DNA of 12,511 bases, taken from contig CALFHQ010000047.1 in assembly GCA_937876385.1 (NCBI GenBank), positions 1-12,511 on the forward strand. Direction: 5' to 3'. This DNA is from an uncultured Pseudomonadota bacterium. Its GTDB lineage: Bacteria; Myxococcota_A; UBA9042; CAIXZC01. This document shows, piece by piece, positions 1-6,542 of this stretch; the stretch's first letter is position 1; each line of letters begins with the position of its first letter. Position numbers and translations under genes: made by a program. Under the pieces are notes generated by a model. It did not search any database. It was not told where the DNA came from and worked only from the letters and a program-made list of their open reading frames with translations.

Positions 1-743
1 AGCCCGATTTGAAGGGCGACGACCCCTGCAATGGCCCCATCGCTGTCGTGAATGGGGGCCGCCACAAACTGGGCTGCCGCATTTCGGGAGGGACGATACA
101 GCTTCGTATCGGAGAGGGCCGTTGGAGCCCCCGACAGCACCGCCAGATAGACATCCCGCAGAGCAGTCGGGGCGGAATCGATGCGAACGGCGAAGTCGCT
201 CTCCTTCTTCACAGTAAAACAGGTTTCTCCGCTTCCAGCGTCGAGAAGGAAGAGGTCGTAGTAGCCGTGAGTTTCCGTGAACTGGGCGAGGAATGGTGCC
301 AACTCCCGGTGCAATGCGCGGTAATCTTCCGGGGCCTGGTAGTTTCCCTTCCCGAGCCCCAGAAATTGGTCCGAAGAAGCGCCATCCGCTTCGTGATACA
401 GCCGACAGAAATCAGCTTGTGCCTCAACCACCGCAGGATTCACCGACAGACTGGCGACGTCTTGCGCCTTCTGCTCAAAGAAACGTTCCAATTGCGCCTT
501 CTTCAAGCTGCGAACAGACTCCAACTGTTGCATCGCTCTGGACCGAAGGGCTTCTTTTCCGGTGCTCAAACTGAACAAGGCAACCATTATCACCGGCACG
601 AGCCCGGCAAGCAGGAAACCCGCTACTACGAGGAACTTGATGGGGATGTCCCGCGACAGAGACAAGAGCCCCTGAGGTGAAGTTGCCACTCCGGCAGTAG
701 AAGCCCGGCTGCCTACGGGAGTCCTGGGGGAACGGTCCTTCAA
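1..743 (-). CDS. Membrane sensor, probable histidine kinase (partial, C-terminus outside window)
   Basis: The minus-strand frame stays open from the end of the response regulator to the left edge (about 247 residues). A cytoplasmic stretch is followed by one transmembrane helix (about residues 35-58, FLVVAGFLLAGLVPVIMVAL), a charged juxtamembrane helix (QLESVRSLKKAQLERFFEQK) and a Cache-like extracytoplasmic sensor region with GYYDLFLLD, TVKKESDF and AAPIHDSDGAIAGVVALQ. This N-terminal layout is known from methyl-accepting proteins, hybrid kinases and cyclases. The tandem response regulator makes a histidine kinase most likely, but the kinase domain is not in the window. The start is uncertain. 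A TTG at 743 overlaps the regulator's stop (TTGA) and has an AGAGG about 10 bases upstream; a GTG at 689 is the alternative. No ATG lies before the membrane helix. Confidence 0.8.
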   Translation of the reverse strand, partial: MKDRSPRTPVGSRASTAGVATSPQGLLSLSRDIPIKFLVVAGFLLAGLVPVIMVALFSLSTGKEALRSRAMQQLESVRSLKKAQLERFFEQKAQDVASLSVNPAVVEAQADFCRLYHEADGASSDQFLGLGKGNYQAPEDYRALHRELAPFLAQFTETHGYYDLFLLDAGSGETCFTVKKESDFAVRIDSAPTALRDVYLAVLSGAPTALSDTKLYRPSRNAAAQFVAAPIHDSDGAIAGVVALQIG

Positions 744-1444
744 GGCGCATCAACCTCTGTTCCCGGTGGACCGGTGAACTTGTAGCCCACCCCCCGGACG
801 GTTTCGATGTACTCGGCGGCCTCCTTCAGCTTTCTTCGAAGCCCCGAGACCTGGTAGTCGACCACCCGATCCGTGATGGCGTAGTCGGTTCCTCGGACAT
901 GGTCTAGAATTTGGTCCCGGGTGAGCACTCGCCCCGCCTTTGAAGCCAGCAAGTGAAGAATCTCGAACTCCGTCTTGGTGAGGGTTACCTTCTCCCCTTC
1001 CACCCAGACGTCCCGTGCTGCCAAATCGACCTTCAACAATCCGTGGTGTGTGGCTGGAACGGCCGACGTGGCTTGCGTGCGGCGAAGCAGTGCTCTGATT
1101 CGGGCCAGGAGAATTCGGGGTTGAAACGGTTTGGTCAGGTAGTCGTCGGCGTAGGCTTCGAGCCCGGAGACGATGTCATCCATCCCGCCACGAGCAGAGA
1201 GCATCAAGATCAGGGATGAACGGGTGGACGGGTCGGCCTTGAGGCGTCGACAGACCTCGAACCCGTCAATGTCCGGCAGGTTCAGATCGAGAAGAACCAG
1301 ATCCGGAGGTGATTCCATGGCCAGACGGACCCCTTCGATTCCTTTGGGTGTGCCGGTGACCTGAAAACCCTCGTTCTGCAAGATGAAAGAGAGGGCTTCC
1401 AACAGGTTCAATTCGTCCTCGATGAACAGGATCTTTGGTGTCAT
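740..1444 (-). CDS. OmpR/PhoB-family response regulator
   Basis: This 234-residue two-domain transcription regulator has a receiver domain (about 1-120) with the acidic pair E9/D10, phospho-acceptor D53 in LVLLDLNLPDIDG, S83 and K105 in YLTKPF. A winged-helix DNA-binding domain follows (about 133-230), with TKTEFEILHLLASKAGRVLT and the closing VRGVGYKF typical of the family. ATG 1444 was chosen over the upstream in-frame start at 1507 because AGGAGG sits 5 bases before it and the receiver fold begins directly after it. The stop overlaps the start of the membrane sensor by 4 bases, so the two are probably translationally coupled partners. Its targets are unknown. It is divergent from the ammonium channel gene, which it could regulate, but no binding site is evident. 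Confidence 0.95.
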   Translation of the reverse strand: MTPKILFIEDELNLLEALSFILQNEGFQVTGTPKGIEGVRLAMESPPDLVLLDLNLPDIDGFEVCRRLKADPSTRSSLILMLSARGGMDDIVSGLEAYADDYLTKPFQPRILLARIRALLRRTQATSAVPATHHGLLKVDLAARDVWVEGEKVTLTKTEFEILHLLASKAGRVLTRDQILDHVRGTDYAITDRVVDYQVSGLRRKLKEAAEYIETVRGVGYKFTGPPGTEVDAP

Positions 1445-1449
1445 CCAGA

Positions 1450-1455
1450 CCTCCT
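1450..1455 (-). promoter_or_regulatory. Ribosome binding site of the response regulator
   Basis: AGGAGG on the minus strand lies 5 bases before ATG 1444. It decides that start over the longer reading frame beginning at 1507. Confidence 0.8.
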
Positions 1456-1749
1456 CCCAATCCCTGACGTCAGCACTGACTGTACGGTGAGAGATCAGCG
1501 CAGGCAAGGCTTCTGCGATGGAGTGCTGGGATTTGAGCTCCAGATGCAGCGAATTATTGCAAAGCCCAACGAAAACCCAACAGAAACCAAATCTACTGCC
1601 CTCATTCTGGGTCCCGCCGGGGGAAACCCGGGAATCTCCCTATCAAAACAATCCAAAACCTATCGCAGAGCACAGCGTTTCTCCAACTCCCGCTGCTACT
1701 CTCATCGGTCCGCCGCACCCGAACTCTCGGGGTGGCACGCCTATCAACT

Positions 1750-1757
1750 GGGAGGAG
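1750..1757 (+). promoter_or_regulatory. Ribosome binding site of the ammonium channel
   Basis: GGGAGGAG lies 5 bases before ATG 1763. It supports that start rather than the upstream in-frame positions. Confidence 0.75.
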
Positions 1758-1762
1758 ATGCG

Positions 1763-2992
1763 ATGCAATTCGACACTGGGAACACCGGATTTATGCTTCT
1801 GGCGACCAGCCTGGTCATGCTCATGACCCCAGGGCTGGCCTTCTTCTATGGAGGGCTCGTCGGCCGCAAGAACGTTCTGACCATCATGATTCAAAGCTAC
1901 GTCTCCATGGGGGTCACCACCGTCTTGTGGGTTCTGGTCGGCTACTCGATGTGCTTTGGCACCGACATCGGAGGCATCATCGGCGGGTTTGACTATGTTC
2001 TACTCAAAGGGATCGACCTCAACCAGGTGTTCTCACCCGACAACAACATCCCCCTCATCGTGTTCGTGGCCTACCAGATGATGTTTGCCATCATTACCCC
2101 GGCCCTCATCACCGGCGCATTTGCCAACCGAGTATCCTTTAAGGCATACCTCATCTTCCTGGTCGCCTGGCTCCTGTTGGTCTATTTCCCCTTCGTCCAC
2201 ATGGTTTGGGGCGGCGGAATCCTCCAGCAGTGGGGCGTCCTCGACTTTGCCGGTGGTATCGTCGTGCACGCCATCGCAGGTATGGCGGCCCTGGCCTCGG
2301 TGTTCTACGTTGGGAAGCGCAAGGTCATTGACTCAGGACCCCACAGTATTCCCCTGGTTGCTCTGGGAACTGGACTGCTGTGGTTTGGATGGTACGGGTT
2401 CAACGCAGGCAGCGAACTGAAGGTTGACGGCGTCACCGCCCAGGCCTTCTTGAACACCGACATCGCCGCTTCCTTTGCTGCCATCGTTTGGCTCATCATG
2501 GACTGGTACAAGTCGCACAAGCCGAAGTTCGTCGGCCTCCTCACGGGTGCCGTGGCCGGGCTGGCCACCATCACGCCGGCAGCAGGATTCGTTACCACCG
2601 ACGCGGCCATCATCATCGGGTGTTCGGCTGGTTTCGTGTGCTACTTCGCAGTCGCCATGAAGAACCGATTGGGTTGGGACGACGCCTTGGACGTGTGGGG
2701 AGTTCACGGAGTGGGCGGTATCCTGGGCGTGATCCTGTTGGGCGTCTTTGCCACCGTGGCAGTCAACCCCAACGGCGCTGACGGACTCCTCTTTGGCGGA
2801 ACAGACTTCTTCATGAAGCAGCTCGTCGCTGTCGTCGCCGCTTCCATCTACGCATTCCTCTTCTCCTATGTGATGCTGATCATCATCAACAAGATTACCC
2901 CGGTTCGTGTCAGCGAAGCGGACGAACTGGGCCTCGACGAAAAACTCCACGGTGAAACGGCCTATTTGGACGATGGCTCGTTTGAAGGGTAG
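1763..2992 (+). CDS. amt: Ammonium transporter, Amt family
   Basis: This 409-residue inner-membrane ammonium/ammonia channel of the Amt/MEP/Rh family has normal length and about 11 hydrophobic segments. Visible family marks are LMTPGLAFFYGGLVGRKNV near the N-terminus, F101 in the pore-gate region, the signature around D161 (LDFAGGIVVH), and the twin pore histidines H169 and H315 (VWGVHGVGG). The GTGLLWFGWYGFNAGSEL block is also present. Unlike E. coli AmtB, no cleavable signal peptide is evident; the first membrane helix starts almost at the N-terminus. Upstream is a long divergent gap; downstream, 53 bases away, is a TorF-type porin, probably co-transcribed. The usual partner, a P-II regulator (GlnK/GlnB), is not next to it. 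Family assignment is secure; transport activity is inferred. Confidence 0.97.
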   Translation: MQFDTGNTGFMLLATSLVMLMTPGLAFFYGGLVGRKNVLTIMIQSYVSMGVTTVLWVLVGYSMCFGTDIGGIIGGFDYVLLKGIDLNQVFSPDNNIPLIVFVAYQMMFAIITPALITGAFANRVSFKAYLIFLVAWLLLVYFPFVHMVWGGGILQQWGVLDFAGGIVVHAIAGMAALASVFYVGKRKVIDSGPHSIPLVALGTGLLWFGWYGFNAGSELKVDGVTAQAFLNTDIAASFAAIVWLIMDWYKSHKPKFVGLLTGAVAGLATITPAAGFVTTDAAIIIGCSAGFVCYFAVAMKNRLGWDDALDVWGVHGVGGILGVILLGVFATVAVNPNGADGLLFGGTDFFMKQLVAVVAASIYAFLFSYVMLIIINKITPVRVSEADELGLDEKLHGETAYLDDGSFEG

Positions 2993-3021
2993 ACTGGCTA
3001 CCACTCATTCACTGTCACTCG

Positions 3022-3033
3022 GATTTCGAAATC
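3022..3033. repeat. 12-bp perfect palindrome between amt and the porin gene
   Basis: GATTTCGAAATC is fully self-complementary and lies in the 53-base gap just before the porin's ribosome binding site (AAGGAG, 3034-3039). It could be an operator or chance. The symmetry does not extend beyond 12 bases. Confidence 0.4.
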
Positions 3034-3045
3034 AAGGAGAGATAA

Positions 3046-3840
3046 ATGACCAAGATGAAATTTGGAATGGTCGTACTGGCGTTGGCTCTATTGACGGCTC
3101 AACCGTGCCAGGCCGAAGAGAACGAAGGAATTGGACTCAACGTCGACGTTCAGGTTGCCTCGGCTTATGTCTTTCGAGGGCTCAACGTGTTCCAGGAGAC
3201 GAAGCAGATGGATCAGAATATGCTGCTCGCTCCGTCCATCACCTACTCCATCCCGGGAACCAGCTTGGAAATCGGGTACTGGGGAGCCTACCAGTTGAAC
3301 GGTGCCAACAAGTCGGCCATGGTCGATGTTGGATTGGGCGCTGAGCAGGACTTCTGGGTGGGCTACTCCTACTCCTTGACTCCTGACCTCTCTTTGTCGG
3401 CCCTCTTCACGACCTACTACTACCCCCTCGCCGACGAGAAAGTAGCCGGCACCAGCAATCCCATCTACATTGAACCGGCCATCGGGCTGAGCTGGTCCGG
3501 ATTCGTCAATGTGGGGTTCAATATCGCCTACATGTACGGCGTACAGGACGAAGTGAAGGCCGGTCGCTACCTGTTCCTCAATCCCACCCTGTCAAAGGGA
3601 TGGAGCCTCACCGAGGCCATCGGCCTGGAGTGCACCCTCGACATGGGCTACAAGCTCTTCAACGAAGACATCGACGACAACAAATGGCACGCCGGCCTCC
3701 TTGTCGGAGTCCCCATCTCCCTTCCGTACAACATGTATGTGACACCCGGCGCAGGAGTCGTCTGGACCAACCTCACGGGCAAAGACTTCGCCGATGAACT
3801 CGCGGCCTTTGGCTCTGTCAATGTAGGTGTGTCTCTGTAA
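3046..3840 (+). CDS. TorF-family putative porin
   Basis: This 264-residue outer-membrane protein has a clear Sec signal peptide (about 1-23, cleavage after PCQA). The mature part is an alternating beta-strand pattern rich in Tyr/Trp/Gly. The early motif VQVASAYVFRGLNVFQ matches the V-S-x-Y-x-F-R-G-x-S/N type start of the TorF/gcw_chp putative porins. Strands end in amphipathic turns such as LEIGYWGAYQ and VGFNIAYMYG. Members of this family are often found beside Amt and P-II genes, which fits its position 53 bases after the ammonium channel. A porin role in substrate passage is presumed for the family rather than proven. Start ATG 3046 has AAGGAG 6 bases upstream. Its last 23 bases overlap the 3' end of the opposite-strand protease gene, and no terminator is seen between them. 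Confidence 0.85.
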   Translation: MTKMKFGMVVLALALLTAQPCQAEENEGIGLNVDVQVASAYVFRGLNVFQETKQMDQNMLLAPSITYSIPGTSLEIGYWGAYQLNGANKSAMVDVGLGAEQDFWVGYSYSLTPDLSLSALFTTYYYPLADEKVAGTSNPIYIEPAIGLSWSGFVNVGFNIAYMYGVQDEVKAGRYLFLNPTLSKGWSLTEAIGLECTLDMGYKLFNEDIDDNKWHAGLLVGVPISLPYNMYVTPGAGVVWTNLTGKDFADELAAFGSVNVGVSL

Positions 3841-5884
3841 CAAGGCAGGATCCAGAAGACCGCAAAACCGCCAGCCAAATCAAGGCGAATCCGATGAGCA
3901 GGGGGACTCCACCCACGGGACCGTTCCCCGTGCCTCCAGCAGAGCAACCACTTCCACCGCCATTTGTGGCCCCCGGAACGTCGGCCTCTACGCTGGCATC
4001 GCTGCTGACATCGGTCTCATCTGGTGACACCGTCTCGACATCGGTGGTGTCCTCCCCCCCCTCGACAACATCTGTGTCCGGGGTGCACTCGTCGTCCACA
4101 GCGACACACGAGCCGTCTTGACATTGCCAGACACCGCAGGGCAAGGCCCCTCCGTCACATGCCGTTCCGTTGTCTGAGGGCACCGTTTCGCAGGCTCCCG
4201 TTTCCGGTACGCACTGCGATTCGTTGCAAGGATTAGACCCCTCCTGGGGGCATTCAATCACCGTGGACGCGTCAACTTTGCATTGGTACGTCTCCCCGAT
4301 CTTACGGCAAACCGAGGTTCCGTTGCACAAGTCTCCGTCATCCAACGCCAGGCAGTCGTCGTCCACCAGACAGTCCCCGCAAAGGGGCTCGGTTCCCACG
4401 CAAAGCCCGCTCACGCAGGTGTCCCCTCCCGAACAGGCGTTGTGATCGTCGCAGGCACCGCCATCGGGGCCCAGCAACAGGCAACCACCCTCGCCAACCA
4501 GCTCGTCGTAGGCTGCATCCACTCGAAGGAGACCGTTGCCAAATGTGGGGTCAACCCCCGGAGGGCCCAGATCATCGGCGCCGGCAAACAGGGCATCCGC
4601 GAGAACATCGACGTCTTTGCCGGGGTACGCATCCATCAGCAACGCCAAAGCCCCACCCACAAGGGGAGCGGAAAAAGAGGTACCCGAGGAGTAGGTGTAA
4701 GACTCTGGAAAGACCCCACCAAAGGTGAGGTCGGTTGTGTGAAGGGACATTCCAGGAGCCACGAGGCTTGGGAAGGTCGCTTCCTGATCACAGGCCGACG
4801 GCCCACGGCTGCTGCCAGGGACGATGTCGAGCCCCTCATCCACAGCACCCACGGAGATGACCCCCGGGTAGTTGGCGGGACTCAAACTGGTCGAAGCCCC
4901 GGGTCCTTCGTTGCCGGCAGCGAAAATGACAGCGATGCCGGCCACTTGCAACGCTTCCACATCGGGCATGAACTCCGCCACGCAGGTGTCCACCTGGTCT
5001 CGAAAGCCCCATGAGCCGATAACGATGTGAGGAGCGTCTGGAGTGTTCGGGTCGTCATCTGGATCGAGCAACCACTGAAAAGCAAGGTGCATTGAACTCA
5101 GTTCGGTTTCCCCAAGGTCATCGAAAATGCGCACCGCAATCCAGGTTGCATCCGGCGCGATACCGATTCCGGCACCGCTGCCATTTCCGCCCACGGCAAG
5201 CCCCAGAGCCTGGGTGCCATGTCCGTCTGAGTCGTGGGGTTCGGCGTGCTCGCCATACGGGTCATACCAGCTATTGCTGCCACCTCGATAATGGGGTGCC
5301 AGGTCGGGATGACCCACATCCACCCCACTGTCCATGCTGGCGACCACGATGCCGCCACCACGGTAGCTGGTGGGCCATACGGTGGAGGCTCCAACGGCCT
5401 CCACGTGCCACTCCGACTGGCCCGCAGGGCGCTCTTCCGACGCAGCCAAAAGCGAATCTGCCGTGAGGATTCGGTCGAGGTTCACTCGACTGACCTCGGG
5501 TAGTTGAAGCAGCTCCTGCAACAGGTGAACTGGAACAGTGACTGCAATCCGGTCGGACCCCCACAATGTGTTCCCGGCTTGTCCATGTTGTCGCAGCCAC
5601 TCAAGAATGGGTGCGTGCCGCTTCATCGCATCGAGACGAAGCTCTTGACTGACCATCTGGAGTCGTTCCCGTCGAGACAGGGCGGAGGTGTCGGGGAGTT
5701 GTCGTGGGCTGGCTGGAACGATGAGGACGGCAACGGAGTCGTTGGTGTCCTTTGTGGCCAACGCGTCGTTCAGATAAACGTCGGCAGAAGCGGCCATCCC
5801 GGCTGCGGGGAGAACAATCCCGAGTAGTAGCACCAAAGTCCGAACGAAGGTTCGAGCCTGGTCGATCAACGCTGTCTTTTTCAT
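3818..5884 (-). CDS. Secreted subtilisin-like serine protease (S8) with Cys-rich region and MYXO-CTERM-like tail
   Basis: This is a 688-residue exported protease. A signal peptide (about 1-32, LVLLLGIVLPAAGMAA) and a pro-region (about 38-155) precede the subtilase domain (about 160-460). The catalytic triad is intact: D185 (SMDSGVDVGHPDL), H222 (DSDGHGT) and S403 (SGTSFSAP), with oxyanion-hole N324 (FAAGNEG). Residues 468-600 hold 20 cysteines in short repeats of the C-x-G-D/D-L-C-N-G type. A Thr/Asp/Glu/Val linker (601-640) leads to GGGSGCS (Cys 647), a hydrophobic segment (about 660-674) and Arg675, resembling MYXO-CTERM surface sorting. ATG 5884 overlaps the preceding gene's stop as ATGA, so translation is probably coupled; a TTG at 5899 is less likely. 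The last 23 bases overlap the convergent porin gene. It may mature or trim the exported oxidase proteins, but this is inference; the substrate is unknown. Confidence 0.93.
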   Translation of the reverse strand: MKKTALIDQARTFVRTLVLLLGIVLPAAGMAASADVYLNDALATKDTNDSVAVLIVPASPRQLPDTSALSRRERLQMVSQELRLDAMKRHAPILEWLRQHGQAGNTLWGSDRIAVTVPVHLLQELLQLPEVSRVNLDRILTADSLLAASEERPAGQSEWHVEAVGASTVWPTSYRGGGIVVASMDSGVDVGHPDLAPHYRGGSNSWYDPYGEHAEPHDSDGHGTQALGLAVGGNGSGAGIGIAPDATWIAVRIFDDLGETELSSMHLAFQWLLDPDDDPNTPDAPHIVIGSWGFRDQVDTCVAEFMPDVEALQVAGIAVIFAAGNEGPGASTSLSPANYPGVISVGAVDEGLDIVPGSSRGPSACDQEATFPSLVAPGMSLHTTDLTFGGVFPESYTYSSGTSFSAPLVGGALALLMDAYPGKDVDVLADALFAGADDLGPPGVDPTFGNGLLRVDAAYDELVGEGGCLLLGPDGGACDDHNACSGGDTCVSGLCVGTEPLCGDCLVDDDCLALDDGDLCNGTSVCRKIGETYQCKVDASTVIECPQEGSNPCNESQCVPETGACETVPSDNGTACDGGALPCGVWQCQDGSCVAVDDECTPDTDVVEGGEDTTDVETVSPDETDVSSDASVEADVPGATNGGGSGCSAGGTGNGPVGGVPLLIGFALIWLAVLRSSGSCLVTETHLH

Positions 5885-6474
5885 TGAACTACCAGCCAAC
5901 CGCTGAGTTCACCAAAATGGATTTTGACCCACTGGCCTGATTGGACCCGCTGCCCCGGATTGGCGAACATGGCAAAGCGCACCGAACCGACTCTAGAGGG
6001 GGTGCCGGGTCGTTGCGTTTGTCGCAAAGGCCCCACTTTGGGAGACGAGGGAACCATAAGGCGAATTCCCGACTCCGGAAGCTCTAGAAAGGGGGGAGGC
6101 ATGTGCTCAAGCCAGGTCTCTGCCACAATCGGGTCTTCAATTCGGTAGCGGAAATCCAGCATGTAGCCGCCGGCGGAAAGCCGAAGGTGCAACGGTTCGA
6201 TTCCCGTGCACGCGCTGCATTCTCCGGCGCCATTTTCAGCCGGCAAACACATGCCGTATACAGGGGGCAGGTCGAGTGGTTGGTCTGGGATGTCCTCCGC
6301 CTGGTCGACGGCGAAGGAGGAGGAATCAACGGCTCGCAAAGAGTCGCTGGGTTCGGCGAGGGAAGGAGAAGCAAAGGATGGACTCGCCGTGTAGTCCAGA
6401 CCCAGCATCGCAATGGCCAGGGTCAAAGTGGCCATGGCGAGAAGTCTCAAGTTGGGATTTGATTTGTAGAACAT
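5881..6474 (-). CDS. Secreted protein of an uncharacterised family
   Basis: This 197-residue protein has a signal peptide (about 1-36, LLAMATLTLAIAMLGL). A low-complexity Ser/Ala/Asp/Pro stretch (about 37-72) follows, then a small Cys cluster (C76, C86, C89, with GECSAC) and a compact beta-rich core (about 94-197). The core contains LRLSAGGYMLDFRYRIEDP, IRLMVPSSPKVGPLRQT, FAMFANPG and a closing IHFGELSGWLVVQ. From memory, similar cores occur in short uncharacterised proteobacterial exported proteins; I know no function for them and could not search. ATG 6474 has CCGGAG 6 bases upstream. The gene lies 68 bases after the MCO-C stop, with a strong hairpin in the gap, and overlaps the protease start by 4 bases. 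The two Cys pairs could bind metal or form a disulfide. Confidence 0.8.
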   Translation of the reverse strand: MFYKSNPNLRLLAMATLTLAIAMLGLDYTASPSFASPSLAEPSDSLRAVDSSSFAVDQAEDIPDQPLDLPPVYGMCLPAENGAGECSACTGIEPLHLRLSAGGYMLDFRYRIEDPIVAETWLEHMPPPFLELPESGIRLMVPSSPKVGPLRQTQRPGTPSRVGSVRFAMFANPGQRVQSGQWVKIHFGELSGWLVVQ

Positions 6475-6497
6475 GGGTTTCTCCGGTTTCGAAGGTT

Positions 6498-6533
6498 CCG
6501 GAGAGGAAACGTCATCGAACGTTTCCTCTCCGG
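6498..6533 (-). terminator. Strong intercistronic hairpin (terminator, attenuator or RNA-stability element)
   Basis: A perfect 15-bp inverted repeat has arms 6498-6512 (CCGGAGAGGAAACGT on the plus strand) and 6519-6533, with a 6-base loop. It lies 9 bases after the stop of the MCO-C gene and 23 bases before the next gene's start. No T-run follows on either strand, so it is not a textbook intrinsic terminator. An mRNA stabiliser or partial terminator that lowers expression of the two downstream genes is plausible. The CCGGAG in its arm repeats the ribosome binding site of the next gene. Confidence 0.7.
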
Positions 6534-6542
6534 GGTTGGGGT

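Larger units (their letters stand above)
1445..1762. other. Divergent intergenic region between response regulator and ammonium channel
   Basis: About 318 bases lie between two divergent start codons and should hold both promoters. The Amt reading frame stays open upstream to 1487, but the translated stretch has no family similarity and carries no membrane segments. A GC-rich patch at about 1611-1634 (CCCGCCGGGGGAAACCCGGG core) could form a weak hairpin. An A/C-rich tract with repeated CCAA/AAACC words lies at about 1565-1590. I could not identify convincing -35/-10 or -24/-12 boxes. Confidence 0.6.

Noticed and set aside
9..680. 223-codon open frame on the plus strand
   Set aside because: Antisense to the membrane sensor, whose transmembrane helix and Cache-like motifs are convincing in the minus frame.
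475..753. 92-codon minus-strand frame starting with ATG just after the response regulator
   Set aside because: It is in a different frame from the sensor, has no hydrophobic helix and stops at 475, while the sensor frame continues to the window edge.
1733..1748. TGGCACG resembling the -24 box of a sigma-54 promoter ahead of amt
   Set aside because: The matching TTGC -12 element is absent at the required distance (TCAA instead), and the site is only about 25 bases from the start codon.
1487..1762. N-terminal extension of the Amt frame
   Set aside because: Polar, non-family sequence with no good ribosome binding site at its start; ATG 1763 has a strong site and gives a normal-length protein.
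4283..5014. 243-codon open frame on the plus strand
   Set aside because: Antisense to the subtilase, which has an intact catalytic triad; no recognisable content.
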